64,000 nucleotides of DNA from Antedon mediterranea (GCF_964355755.1 NC_092675.1:10057312-10121311), one strand, 5' to 3'. Shown: positions 10,701 to 20,700, counted from the first letter of the stretch. Numbers and translations are program-made. The notes: generated from the sequence alone by a model not told the origin.

Positions 10701-12447
10701 GTCAGAGCAGTACATATTGTGCAACGGTTTACTATTCCGTTTATTTTTCCAAGATAAAGGTGGAGAATTTGTATTGCAATTAGCTGTTCCTGAAAACTTA
10801 GCAGAGACTGTTATTTCTCAGTATCACGACAATTTGTTAAGTAGCCACCAAGGTACGATGCGTACTTACCTTACTATTAGGAAATTATTTTACATGCCTC
10901 TTATGTTCGAGAAAGTCAACAATTATACCCAAGCGTGTCTTAGATGTCAACAATTTCGTCCCAAAACCGATAAATTACGTCCTTTACACGATCGAGTACC
11001 AGCAACTTACCGTCCCTTTCATACACTCAGTCTAGATTTTAAGAGTATGCCAACTTCACCTTCAGGTTTTAAACATATTATGGTAGTATGTGATGAGATA
11101 ACTAGATTTTTGATTTGTGTACCTTTGAAATCCATTGATGCCGAAACAATTTGTGAAGCACTAATTCAAAAGGTCATCAGTATTTTTGGACCCCCATCTC
11201 GTCTTATTTCAGATGCAGCAACCTCCCTTACAGGAAAATTATTAACACTATTATGTAACACCCTTAATATTGATAGGAAAATCATCAGCGTCCACAATCA
11301 CGGTAGTTTACAAGTTGAACGTCATATCCGCACCGTATCGGACCTGTTAAAGGTCAACCTTAACCAATTCGGAACAGATTGGGTTAGATTTGTATCAACA
11401 ACATGTTATGCTTATAATTCTTTCTCATCCCCACATCTAGGAAACCATTCCCCTTACGAATTAGTTTTTGGCCGCCAACCTCCAAGTTTGACCTCATTAG
11501 CATTTAACCCTATTTCAGGATTGTCTCATTCCTATGAAGAATACTTTGAACATCTCAAGAAGAAATTTCAAAACATTTCACAGACAATGCTACAATTACA
11601 GCGAACACAACAAAGCGTCCAAAACTCAAAGATTTCCCAACGCTTAGAAAAAAGTCCAATTTACTCAGTAGGACAACTCGTATATTTATACAAGCCAACA
11701 TCATCATCACTAACGGCAAATTCAAAGAAAATCGCCGCAGAATGGGTCGGACCATTAGTGATTCATGAAGTACTAGACAGAACACACTACATCCTAGCGA
11801 CGATTAAAGGAGAAATACTTCGCGACGTATTCAATTATAACAGACTGAAACCCTGTTTTATGAGAACGCCTAAAGAACGCAAAAATTTTACACATCTCCA
11901 AAAACTTAAACAATTGTTGAATGAACCAACTGATGATAATAACGAGAAAATCCAAAACACCATTAATGTAGTAAATGACGAAATCAATGTTGAATTTGTA
12001 GACGAACATGATAGGACACCCACCCAATTGCAATCAGATACCCTTACACATCCAACTAAGATAGAACCCCTTAACTTGCAACCTTACATTGACTGTGTAG
12101 AGAACAACATGGGATTAGCAGCCCCATTCCAAATGAAAGAAGAACAAATAAAGGAACAAACTAATCTAATTATGACAGCACCTAATGATTCAAATATGAC
12201 ATTAAACCGAGGTAGATTTAAAGCAGGACATTTCCAAGTTTTAGTTTCGTATTCTAAACCGACTTCAGCCAAACGCAACACTGATAAAACAAAACACGAA
12301 TCTAATGACCGCAAATTTTGGTGGAATATTGACAGATATAACGATACAGATAAATTAATTAAAGAGATCATTAATGATAAACATATACCGATAAGTGGAT
12401 CGCCAAAACGATTCATAAAACGTTTGTATAATGCAACGAATTACTGA
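7738..12447 (+). CDS. pol: Pol polyprotein: protease, reverse transcriptase, RNase H, integrase
   Basis: The frame is open from 7723 to the stop at 12447, about 1,570 codons, with no disabling stop. The protease active site is LFDSGSTRT (near 7900). The reverse transcriptase has VVTDFRYLN and the catalytic motif HHDD (9217-9228), where most relatives have Tyr or Phe first. RNase H shows its acidic set in YSDTS, TELE, VDHSA and LADFLSR (about 9670-10020). A Pro/Thr-rich linker follows. Integrase has an HHCC finger (about 10826-10950), then D at 11035, D at 11212 and E at 11317, so 34 residues lie between the last two. A GPF-like module (WVGPLVIH, near 11745) and a C-terminal extension of about 200 residues end the protein. 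It should be made as a Gag-Pol fusion by frameshifting. Confidence 0.93.
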   Translation, partial: LKRGLDAAYNLAPHTKYDNFKAKYLGNSDNIDLLLNDRNYVKGNLPDGRNVLTLFDSGSTRTIISQSYVNSSLYLSRLKPVKVNTTKFRLGNGDFLYANHLVQFELFIQGHKFKISALIVKNLTGIDLILGTETLSELDGTLNFKENTFRIRPKIFSFRPVHKIFLKPGDTKTVKLKGRVPAFVRNSDVVLHATTHISKLCPSDMLVKLHRGETNIDITNNTNRNVSLNTHQPIASLHLTNLVTVTNDLPIDRIKLTNDNANKYPHLERTDPLLTLTEEEIIRKQVDLTDSVLTHREKEDLYKTLQQNRNAFSLYGELSSCPNFKADIHLSNDEPFFIRPYFATDKDKNVIEAELNKLVKLGILAVGHQSYTSPVLLVSKKNSKDKRVVTDFRYLNSRIKRINHPFPLLAETLKTIGNANAQILSVIDLKSAFHCVPLAEHAQQYTGIASYHGGKHYYYKRLAQGLNVSPGIFQAKIDEILNEIPNSREFCIAHHDDIILFSQDKFAHKQHLVSVLQALQLNGFRICPKKCKLFKNKVQYMGHTILINSSGHACITPLGDRCAAIRNLPVPRTHKETKRFIGAVNYVSHFFPQIQSILRPLHTLASKRRKFCWSTEHQKAFDEIKQLMVKPPTLQMPRKEGRFTLYSDTSRTATGSYLTQTVNGKEHIIGYYSKILPQACQRYSVTELELFGLYINVSAFRHLLKGCEFDAFVDHSAIVQIWNSKDQPCTPRLQKLILRLSGYIFQIGYKKGTELVLADFLSRAPRDDDSEIDQVVPIAFNITETESLNPITNTSTCRPVTRSYAKKMGINIPDLHKPKPVQTPVINQNPVTTNTRPTPQPSTTPQIITRQQTNAHRSPPIITPPIVTPPPIRNVNIRQPPEERLVDKNKQSKDITHRNVPVELYTSPKPLVPNITEFKSAHIPKQQDLDRLMDVIQRKIIRDYNLPVDVKQLRVEQETSPFFKPVYDYLVHDILPADKKAARAVQNKSEQYILCNGLLFRLFFQDKGGEFVLQLAVPENLAETVISQYHDNLLSSHQGTMRTYLTIRKLFYMPLMFEKVNNYTQACLRCQQFRPKTDKLRPLHDRVPATYRPFHTLSLDFKSMPTSPSGFKHIMVVCDEITRFLICVPLKSIDAETICEALIQKVISIFGPPSRLISDAATSLTGKLLTLLCNTLNIDRKIISVHNHGSLQVERHIRTVSDLLKVNLNQFGTDWVRFVSTTCYAYNSFSSPHLGNHSPYELVFGRQPPSLTSLAFNPISGLSHSYEEYFEHLKKKFQNISQTMLQLQRTQQSVQNSKISQRLEKSPIYSVGQLVYLYKPTSSSLTANSKKIAAEWVGPLVIHEVLDRTHYILATIKGEILRDVFNYNRLKPCFMRTPKERKNFTHLQKLKQLLNEPTDDNNEKIQNTINVVNDEINVEFVDEHDRTPTQLQSDTLTHPTKIEPLNLQPYIDCVENNMGLAAPFQMKEEQIKEQTNLIMTAPNDSNMTLNRGRFKAGHFQVLVSYSKPTSAKRNTDKTKHESNDRKFWWNIDRYNDTDKLIKEIINDKHIPISGSPKRFIKRLYNATNY

Positions 12448-13311
12448 TTTAATTTTTTTTGCAAGATTATTTTTAAATTACGACATTTGCTAAATTAATG
12501 ATAGCATAGTCTACGTATTTTTGATGAGATTTGTTTAATAATGATGTGATTTCAGTTAAAAGAGAATTGAATTTATGTTTAAGTATTGATTTTGTAACGA
12601 GTTTTTTGATAATGATTAATTTTGAATTTTGAATGATCGATATATTGAGATATTGAAAAGAACGACAATCATTTTGTAACAAATATTTTGTTGAACCTTT
12701 GAGTCGTTAATCTCAAGCATTAATTAATTGATATACAAGAACAGGAGATTTTCTTAGTACTTTTAATTGTAATTTTGTTGACATTGAGTACAAAAGTCGA
12801 ATTTGTCGATTGATTGAAATCGTAATTACCTAACACACATTTGTTTCTTTTAAAGTTTTAAGTGATTAAGTTTGATATTTGATTTTAGGCTAATCAGCCA
12901 CAGTTTCTTGAATTTTACGTTTTGATTTGATTGATTTATATTTGAAGGCCATTAGAACGCGATAAGTTGTCGCGCTATTTGATATATATTCATTGTACAT
13001 ATTCTCTAAGTTCTTTAAATTTGACCAATTGACGTTTGATTAACGCTCGAGGGAGGAGTAGAGCCAATTACGAGCTATATATATAAACAACCGGATGGGC
13101 AGACTATAAATAAGTCGCACGAGCGTATCAAATATACAGTATTTACTGTCGAATTATAAGTTAATTTACTTTTGTGAGATTGTTATAATAGTTGAACTTG
13201 AAATTTTATTGTTTGAGTTTTATATCGTTTATTTAGTTTAATATTGTTTATTTTAAATACATTTTAATTTTATTTATCTTAATTTTAGTCAATTCCAAAT
13301 TTCCCCCTAAA
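12448..13311 (+). promoter_or_regulatory. Region between pol and ORF3 with a candidate internal promoter and splice acceptor
   Basis: No coding region is seen. A GC-richer patch (13042-13130) holds CTATAAATA (13104-13112), with TCAAAT about 25 bases downstream as a possible start site. Near the end, a T-rich tract followed by AATTTTAG (AG at 13287-13288) reads as a splice acceptor just before ORF3. Either a separate promoter or a spliced transcript could express ORF3. Both are inference. Confidence 0.45.
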
Positions 13312-13343
13312 ATGGAATCCGAAAAGCTTGACGTTACACAGTT

Positions 13344-14186
13344 ATGCTTAAAACACAAAATTCAAATGACGCCCCTGTCCACGGAATGTGCCCTTATAAA
13401 GAAGATAATCCTTTACCAAAGCAAACAAAACGTAATTCTCCATATTACCAAAATGATGCCATTTACTTTAGATTCCTTGAAAAGAGTTTTATTATTCCTT
13501 TGCGACATCCGTCCAGCAGACCAACTGACAAACCTCAAATTAAATACCCTTTTACACATTGGCAGTTATTTATGTTGTTTCGACAAAATGTCCTCCCCAT
13601 TATAGACTACATTTGGAAGCATAAGAGTGAACCAGCCCTACTTGACTTTTCCACAATCGACCTTTCCATTAATCTAGACGGCATCGCCACTTGTATACCA
13701 AACACACATGCATTTCACAGACAACATATTTATTCTATGACCCTCCTGCTCTTAGCAATTACAAAAGACATCAAAGCCCCACAATGCACAACATTTTTTT
13801 CAAGAGTCCGACAACAAACAGGCATCATACCCCAAGACGAATTAAAACCTAGCGAACACTCACCATTTGGATATGTTGTAACTAAATATAAGAAAAAACT
13901 ATATTCGCACATTCGTAACATGCAGTACCTGGAAAATAAATACAAAGATACCCCCTGCCAAATTTGTCAATGTAACCCCGAAATTAAAAACTTTCATACT
14001 GATTGTACAATCAACAAATGCTGCGGAACATTGTTTCACAAAAATTGCCAACAAATAAACAAGAAATACCAATGCTTGAATTGCGGTATGGTATATTTGA
14101 ATGAGATGCCTTACACTGCTACCTACATATTGGACGACGGCACACTGTGGACTACATCCCATTATTATCGATTAATATATGATTGA
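13344..14186 (+). CDS. Retrotransposon ORF3, unknown protein with C-terminal Cys/His finger
   Basis: The protein has 280 residues and sits where some Gypsy-type elements carry an env gene. I see no signal peptide or membrane span of the kind expected for an envelope protein. Residues 205-247 form a Cys/His cluster, C-x2-C-x-C ... H-x2-C ... CC-x4-H-x2-C ... C-x2-C, resembling a RING or PHD finger. The rest is not recognised. The frame is closed just upstream (TGA at 13329-13331), and the ATG at 13344 has a weak context. A stronger ATG (AAAATGG, 13312) opens a different, 97-codon frame that overlaps it. The frame is intact, which suggests it was kept under selection in recent copies. Confidence 0.7.
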   Translation: MLKTQNSNDAPVHGMCPYKEDNPLPKQTKRNSPYYQNDAIYFRFLEKSFIIPLRHPSSRPTDKPQIKYPFTHWQLFMLFRQNVLPIIDYIWKHKSEPALLDFSTIDLSINLDGIATCIPNTHAFHRQHIYSMTLLLLAITKDIKAPQCTTFFSRVRQQTGIIPQDELKPSEHSPFGYVVTKYKKKLYSHIRNMQYLENKYKDTPCQICQCNPEIKNFHTDCTINKCCGTLFHKNCQQINKKYQCLNCGMVYLNEMPYTATYILDDGTLWTTSHYYRLIYD

Positions 14187-14736
14187 TTTCAATTTATCCT
14201 TTAAAAATTTTTTTTTCTATTTCAAATAATTAACGAGAGTCGACTTCTTGACCGATGTTTTTTAGGGAAACCCAACCGTTGTGATGTTTATATTTCGGTA
14301 ATCCGAGTGTAGCATGCCTCCAAAGCAACGGACCCACAATTATGTCGATCTTGAAGAACACTTTTGTTTTTTTTTATATACATTTTTTGTTTCAAATTTT
14401 ATATAAATTCCGGAATTTTATACCAAATTCATTTTTAATTTCATTTTTTTAAGAGAGAGAAGAGAGAGAGTGAAAGTGATAAGGTTACACTTCAGAGTCA
14501 ATGGTTTTGGCTAACTCAATTTTGCATATATGTATAATAATGTTTTTTTCTTTTATATAACTTTAATTTTGCATGCCACTATTATAACCATTTTTATATG
14601 TTAAATAGATTAGAAAAAAAAAAAGGGAAACAGAGGGATGTGATATAAAGATATACTTTTATATTTAAGAAATTGACCTTTGTATCGGAATTTAAATAGG
14701 TTCACAAACTTGACCCAGAAAGTCCGAAGGAGAGTT
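14187..14736 (+). other. Retrotransposon 3' untranslated region
   Basis: AT-rich DNA with a GA-rich run (14452-14475) and the purine tract GAAGGAGAG (14726-14734) that should prime plus-strand synthesis. No further ORF is seen. Confidence 0.7.
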
Positions 14737-15235
14737 TGTCCAGATGTTTTAATGACCATTTAGTTTATAATAGAATCCCTAAAGAAAACACTTAGCTTAA
14801 CTTTGCGACCGTTCCCATCGTAAAACAATTAGATTCTGACAGTTTTAAGCAGAGATTTGACAGGGCCAATTCATCATTGTAACCTCCCCAGATAAGATCA
14901 ATCACTCCCACTTAAACACCCGTGGATCAACTTAGGACCAATCGTTACCCTCACAGATGATGTAATGACATTATGCAAATGAACTGAGCCAATATACTCC
15001 CAAGTTTCAGAAGGGCCCAGACACACCTTACAGCCACCTCACGGAGCACACACCTCACAGCAGACCTACACACTTCACACCTCACTGACAGCATCATTGA
15101 TTGTCCGTTCCTTATCTATACTTATAGTTGTATATTGTACTGAAGTATTATACTGAATAAATAATATATGCGTTACGACAGTCAAGCGAGTCAGAGTCTT
15201 TCATTAGTACCTCAACAACCCAACATTATATTACA
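14737..15235 (+). repeat. 3' LTR (499 bp)
   Basis: It is the direct copy of 5556-6057. The first 390 bases or so appear identical. The differences fall in the last 130 bases, where several substitutions and small indels occur (GATTGTCCG for GATCCTCCGCG, and a different stretch before CAACATTATATTACA). It holds ATGCAAAT (14973-14980) and AATAAA (15156-15161). Confidence 0.93.
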
Positions 15236-15959
15236 TTAATTTACATGCCTAAATAACCCACATTTGGATGGTTTCCATAGGTTGAATCGCAAATAATTTG
15301 ACCAATCCGAATCGATAGATTGAATGTTGCTTGTGATTGGTCAAATTCCTACTGTTTTTCATCTATTAGAAACCATCATGGTTATAGAATATAGAGCCTA
15401 CAATATAAACAAGAAATATTTCTTACAAAAAACGCCGCATAACTTTTTGACTGGACAGTTGTAAGAACAGTCTTCATTAATCTAATATAATAGGTCGGCC
15501 AATCAAAACGCAAGTGAACAATTGGGACTTTACTTGTGATTTATGTCATTGGCCTGTCAGCACAGTCGTTTCTTTCTACTGTAGAATTAAACGCACAAAT
15601 TTGTATTGGGAATAATGTATGTGGTTATTACTATCGCATTTAGGTATTGATAATAATAATAATATGGCTTTTGAATATATAATTACTGTCTGTAGAATAA
15701 CATTTATACATTTTCGGTTCGCGATGAAAAGTTATATGAATGGATTTGTAATAGGTATTTATAATAATAGTATATGGGTTGTATTATTGCTAAGCTATCA
15801 CCAAATCGCGTTATAACATTATTTCTCAGGGTTTTTTGCACCATTGATCAATACCAAACGCGTATCGGTATTATAGTTTTTAATGAATCATTACATTAAT
15901 AAAAATACCCAATTAAATCAATCGCGTCAGTCCAATTCCGACTTATGTTTCGATCACAT
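15236..15959. other. Spacer; part of a dispersed repeat, no gene seen
   Basis: AT-rich DNA downstream of the retrotransposon. TTTGACCAAT and ATTGGTCAAA face each other at 15298 and 15336 and suggest a small palindromic element. Bases 15408-15438 match 22011-22041 (AACAAGAAATATTTCTTACA and on to CGCCGC). No convincing coding region is seen. Confidence 0.5.
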
Positions 15960-16113
15960 AGTTCTGTGTCTACACTGTCCCAACTAGTTTAACAAAAAAA
16001 GTGTGATGTGCCCAAATATGGTAGTGATATGCCCGATTATCGTAGTGATATGACATTGTCATGTCTATATAATATGGGCACATCATATTTAGTTTGATAG
16101 TATAGACAGAGCT
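15960..16113. mobile_element. MITE-like element (154 bp) with terminal inverted repeats
   Basis: The left end AGTTCTGTGTCTACACTGTC pairs, with a few mismatches, with the right end GATAGTATAGACAGAGCT. An inner pair, GATGTGCCCAAATAT and ATAATATGGGCACATC, continues the palindrome. It has no coding capacity. The size and structure fit a non-autonomous DNA transposon. Confidence 0.7.
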
Positions 16114-16142
16114 TAAGGATTATATTTAAAAAATGTTTTCTT

Positions 16143-16420
16143 ACATTTTGAACGGAAGTATTTATTTGTTTATAAGCCCAATTTTCCAGTCTTAATTTTA
16201 CATTTTGAAAAAAAGTATTTATTTGTTTATAAGCCCAATTTTCCAGTCTTAATTTTACATTTTGAAAAAAAGTATTTTATTTGTTGATAAGCCCAATTGT
16301 GCAGTCTTATTTTACATTTTGAACGAAAGTATTTATTTGTTGATAAGCCCAATTTTGCAGTCTTATTTTACATTTTAAACGAAAGTATTTATTTGTTGAT
16401 AAGCCGAATTTTCCAGTTTA
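16143..16420. repeat. Tandem repeat, five 57-bp units
   Basis: Units begin ACATTTTGAA or close to it at 16143, 16200, 16257, 16314 and 16370, and each includes AGTATTTATTTGTT and AAGCCCAATTTTCCAG. The period is 57 bp. Confidence 0.9.
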
Positions 16421-17120
16421 ATAATAATGACCCCTTCCACAGTGCTTATACCATATACATTTTACATGATATTGACCGTGGGTTCTTTACGCCTCTGATG
16501 CATTTGTTTTTATTGTACCTTTTTAATAAATTATTATATGTTTAGGCCTAATCACACCCAATTTAATGAAACGGTCAGATTCCGATTTCAATTGAACGAA
16601 AGTAGTACTTTATTTATTATTCATTGATAAGCCAAGGGTCCCATGGCGTTAGCCAATATCTTGAGCATTTGACTCTTGTGTCAACCTGTAACACAAATCA
16701 TTCTTCAAAATCTAAAGAAAGAACCTCACACGTCTTTTTTGTGAGCGATACACTGGATATGCCCACGGAAATAATATGTGGACATTGCAAACAATCATAG
16801 GCCTACAGTAACAAACATAACATGGCTAATAAGCATAACATTCAGACTTGCTTGTTTTCTAGTGGATTTTTATTTACTTTAGCATGTAGAATAAAACTAG
16901 TAACAGTGGCTATATTAATAATTATACTGATTATCCTTGATGTTATCGCGTCTAATAATAACATATTTTGTTGTTGATAAGCCCAATTTTTCAGCCTTGA
17001 TTTTACATTTTGAACGAAAGTATTTATTTGTTGATAAGTCCAATTTTGCAGTCTTAATAATGACCCTTCCACAGTGCATTTTACATGATATTGACCGAGG
17101 GTTTTTACGCCTCTATAGGC
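16421..17120. repeat. Second, shorter block of the 57-bp repeat with duplicated flank
   Basis: One full unit and a partial one recur at about 16965-17057. The flank after the first array (AATGACCCCTTCCACAGTGC, then TTACATGATATTGACCG and TTTACGCCTCT) recurs after this block at 17055-17115. A segment including the last repeat unit was therefore copied. Another worn copy of the unit lies near 16590-16635. Confidence 0.75.
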
Positions 17121-17502
17121 ACTGATCAATACCATAATTAATGTACTTTTTTAAATGAATATTGAAATGTTTCAACACTCCCAGATTTCCTCATCTTTAT
17201 CGTTTCAAAAATTAATTAAATAATTTTCAGTGTATCACCGGGCGGTTTGGAATTTATTTCTATGCCTGTTGTGTTTATATATATAATATTAAGTATAATT
17301 ATGAATTCACCAACACTTTCAGGCCCGGGGCCGAGTTTGTGTAGACCAGACTTCCATGCACAGCCACATGTTAAGGAATATGAATCTCTTTATGATTTTA
17401 ATATGGTTCGAAATGATATTACACAACAACGATTAGACAGCAACTGTGCAAGAGTCAAACTAATAAAATCGGAATGATCAATTAATTGAACATTTACAGC
17501 AT

Positions 17503-17865
17503 AAGGCCCATACACTAGGACGATAACGATCGACGATAAATAGACAAATGTGCATTTTTAATACATAAACCAAAAGAAATATAAACAATTCCTTTGATGA
17601 AAATTATATTTTCACACGTCCAATCAAATGACGTCATGATTAGTAAGACCAATAATATCGTGACAATACAGCGATTTTATTGTTTTTATTTATCATGACG
17701 TCATTTGATTGAAATTTGAAAAACATTATTTTTATCAAAGACAGCATAAATGATTATCCTATAGGTCTAGAACGAAAACCTTTCTAATTTCTTTTGGTTT
17801 ATGTAAAAAAAATGCATGCTATATATTTATCGTCTGTCGTTATCGTCATAGTGTAATTGGGCCTT
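17503..17865. mobile_element. MITE-like palindromic element (about 363 bp)
   Basis: The left end (AAGGCCCATACACTAGGACG, on to ATAAACCAAAAGAAAT near 17582) is the inverted copy of the right end (from about 17790 to 17865, containing ATTTCTTTTGGTTTAT and CGTTATCGTCATAGTG). An inner pair around TCAAATGACGTCATGAT (17625-17641) and ATCATGACGTCATTTGA (17693-17709) is also inverted. Almost the whole element could fold on itself. It has no ORF. Confidence 0.8.
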
Positions 17866-20320
17866 TATACACAAAAAATAAATTGATTACGAAGTTACAT
17901 GTCATTTTCACCTATCACCAAAAAACTAACCTTTTCAAAACTAATTAATTGTTACGAAGCCAATTTATATTATATATTTCATTAAAACTGAACTTTACGG
18001 TAAATGAAGAGTAAGTATCAGTTAATATGAATAATATAACTAGTAGGTCTATGAACTTGCGTCCAGACACAGAACTGTGACATTACTATCATAAATGTTG
18101 AAACCACTTATAAAACCTTTTTTTTTTAAGAAAATATAATTGTGTTAGGAGAAGGCTAATAAACAAATAGATAATGTTCAAACCTTTTTCTGGATTAATT
18201 AATGGAGCAGGCGTTCCTAATAATCTACTGTAGACTGATTGTTCACCTTCTGACGATAATTGATTGGACCCCCCACGGCATCTGATAACCAACAAAAAAT
18301 TTACGAGGACTGTTTCAATGATTTAATATCTGACGGCGTATTATTATAACATTGGCCTTAGATTGAAAGTCAAAGAAAGTCATTGTAAATACCTCCCTTT
18401 GTGTTGACAGAGCCAAAATAAAGTTTTGACCATTATCGAATGATTATTTGACAGTGACTTATTATAATACCGGCCTGGTTGACAGCAAAAACGAAGTTAT
18501 TATTTATTGATCAAGATTTTACAGATTTCCGTCTACATCTCAATAATACTGTATTATCAGCAAAGGGTTTCATATAGACTCTCTTCTCCCAGACGTTTTT
18601 TGGGTCCAGCAGCTACCTATAAATTATAGTCGAGTTTCCAAATTCACAAAACTGTCAGTCTATACTAAAGCTACCGCTATGAAACAGCTTATTAATGAAT
18701 GTGTCCTCCTGGGACATAACTGGCTAGAGCCGCGGCGCGAAAGGGGTACAGTATGCGGGACAGTATGCGATATAGTGACAGCTTAAATCATTAAATTATG
18801 TCTGTGTAAACCGAAGCAGTACGCCAATTAAAAATAAAATAAGGGTTATATCGTGTTTTACATTAGTTTTACTATTATTTCTTCGCCTGCTAAAACAAAC
18901 ATTAATTAACTTAAGATAATTAATACGATCCTCTGTAGTTGATTGTAAACTAATCCATAAATTCCTAATCAATAGAAAATTTGACCCAATCAAAATAACA
19001 AGAATTATTTGTTCGATTGTTCGGACGCCATGCGTCATCAAGTGTCTAGCGGCATCATCTAACCATGGCTCCAGAGAGATCGGCATGACAGGTACATCTT
19101 ATAATAATTGATCATAAAATCAATACATAAGTAAGTTAAATTAAAATATCAATTAAAGTAACAGTCTACATGTTTATAAATATTGACCAATCAGATAAAA
19201 GGATACTACAACAATTAAAAGAAATAATTACAGACCCTATGAACAATACATAACGGAAATAGAATTGTGTAATTAAATTGTAGAAAGAAATACAAATCAG
19301 GACCAGGTCACGTACTCAGAATTATACACGCTATGTGCACTGTTGAATTTAACGAAAAACAGTTTTGTTTCCAATAATTCATTAAGCGACTCACGAACAG
19401 AACGACACATTTTATCGTCCGTTTTTCTTTAATGTTCCATTCAGCAACGATCAACAATAAGACTGTAATAAAATAGATAACTGTTAAACGTTTGGAATGT
19501 GAAGGAAAGTGTTTCTCTATTGCACTACCCAGCGAACATTTCGCACCTTTGATTTCCTCGCTGTGAATTATGAACTTTTTAAAATATAATTTATTATGTA
19601 GGCCTATAAACGATTAGTTTAGTGGTACTGGATACATTGTAGAGATATATATGGGTTGTGAGTTGACACACTCTCCACACTTTCCAATTGGTATTAATTA
19701 ACTCGTTTAGAAATCTGCCTTGAAATTCTGTTTAGTTCTAATAAAAATCACACCCTACAATCAAACGCATCTGCGGCCTAAAATTAAAATTGTCCTGTAG
19801 GTGAGAAAGAATAAATAAAAAAATTGCTTAATCCCAATTGTTATCCCAAAATTGACAAGTACGTTTTGGTAGAACGCCCTAGGAAATTTCCAATCAATTA
19901 AAACAAAATAATAAAAGCACCTTAAGTTTAATTAGTTTAATTATTTAAACCCAATCAATTGACGCTGAGAACATTTTAATTTGAATTGATTATCCATTAC
20001 TTAGCACTCGATGAAAACTTAAGTTGTAAACAAGGTTGTATATGGATAGGATTTGTCACGGCCAATATCACAAGATACCATGATTAAAGGTAGCCAAGCG
20101 TTTTGACTGTCTGCCATGATATAGGCGGGTAAACGCAAGAGAAGTTAGCCTGTGTAGAGACGTGGTGTTTGAAATTGTATCAGAATCTAATCACCCGTAC
20201 TACAAAAAACGGATCACTCTTCTAACTCGGTTCTTGATCTGTGTAATTATACACAATTGTATGATTATACATCATATACTATACATGTTTAGCTGTGTCA
20301 TTAATTGTCTTCCAGACACC
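17866..20320. other. AT-rich intergenic DNA, no gene supported
   Basis: I see no recognisable protein, RNA or mobile element. One minus-strand frame (19086-18796, 96 residues, two hydrophobic stretches) has no recognisable family and weak support. Confidence 0.4.
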
Positions 20321-20339
20321 GTAATAGCATTACTGTTGT

Positions 20340-20700
20340 GATTTTATGGATATTAACTTCCACGTCGTTGATTCATCATAGCCTTTTGCTTGAGAACTGC
20401 AATGCTTACAAATGTCCGTCTCCGCCTTTTTTCCGGACCAGTGTTTGTGACTAAGCGGGCGTAAACGCTCGTCTCGAACACGGCAATTGCGGCTCCGCTC
20501 TCCTGTCTCCGGACAGTAACACAGCTCTGCCAGACCTAGCCTAGCTTGGTATAAAGTAATAGAATTCAGGGTCTGAAGGATATGTGAGATGCTTGTAAGC
20601 ATGTGTGAGGGGAGGTTGTGGTGTCAGTGACAGTGAAGACGTGAGTTGTTAATCAGGTAGCCGGTCGGCGACAGCTGAATTGAAACTATATAAGGATTAT
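20340..20700. other. GC-richer island, function unknown
   Basis: This patch has clearly more G+C and CpG than its surroundings. A minus-strand frame (20602-20330) is Cys-rich (CYCPETGERSRNCRVRDERL, then ICKHC), but I do not recognise it. It could be an exon of an unrecognised gene, a promoter, or a chance frame in a GC-rich patch. Confidence 0.3.

Larger units (their letters stand above)
5556..15235 (+). mobile_element. Ty3/Gypsy-type LTR retrotransposon, nearly complete, with a third ORF
   Basis: Two direct LTRs (5556-6057 and 14737-15235) bracket a leader, gag, pol and a third ORF. The pol order is protease, reverse transcriptase, RNase H, integrase, which is the Ty3/Gypsy order. The primer-binding site should begin at 6058 (TGGTGGAAGACCCG), directly after the 5' LTR; I could not assign the tRNA. 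A purine-rich tract (GAAGGAGAG, 14726-14734) precedes the 3' LTR. The large frames are open, so the copy looks young. No target-site duplication is visible: CCGTT lies before the 5' LTR and TTAAT after the 3' LTR. Confidence 0.93.

Noticed and set aside
13312-13605. 97-residue frame overlapping ORF3
   Set aside because: It has no family and an overlapping longer frame with a Cys/His finger. It is reported only as an oddity of the start region.
13344-14186. Envelope gene, making the element a retrovirus-like agent
   Set aside because: No signal peptide, membrane anchor or cleavage site is visible. The Cys/His finger suggests an intracellular protein.
18796-19086. 96-residue minus-strand frame with two hydrophobic stretches
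   Set aside because: It has no recognisable family, and AT-rich DNA often gives hydrophobic frames. Not listed as a gene.
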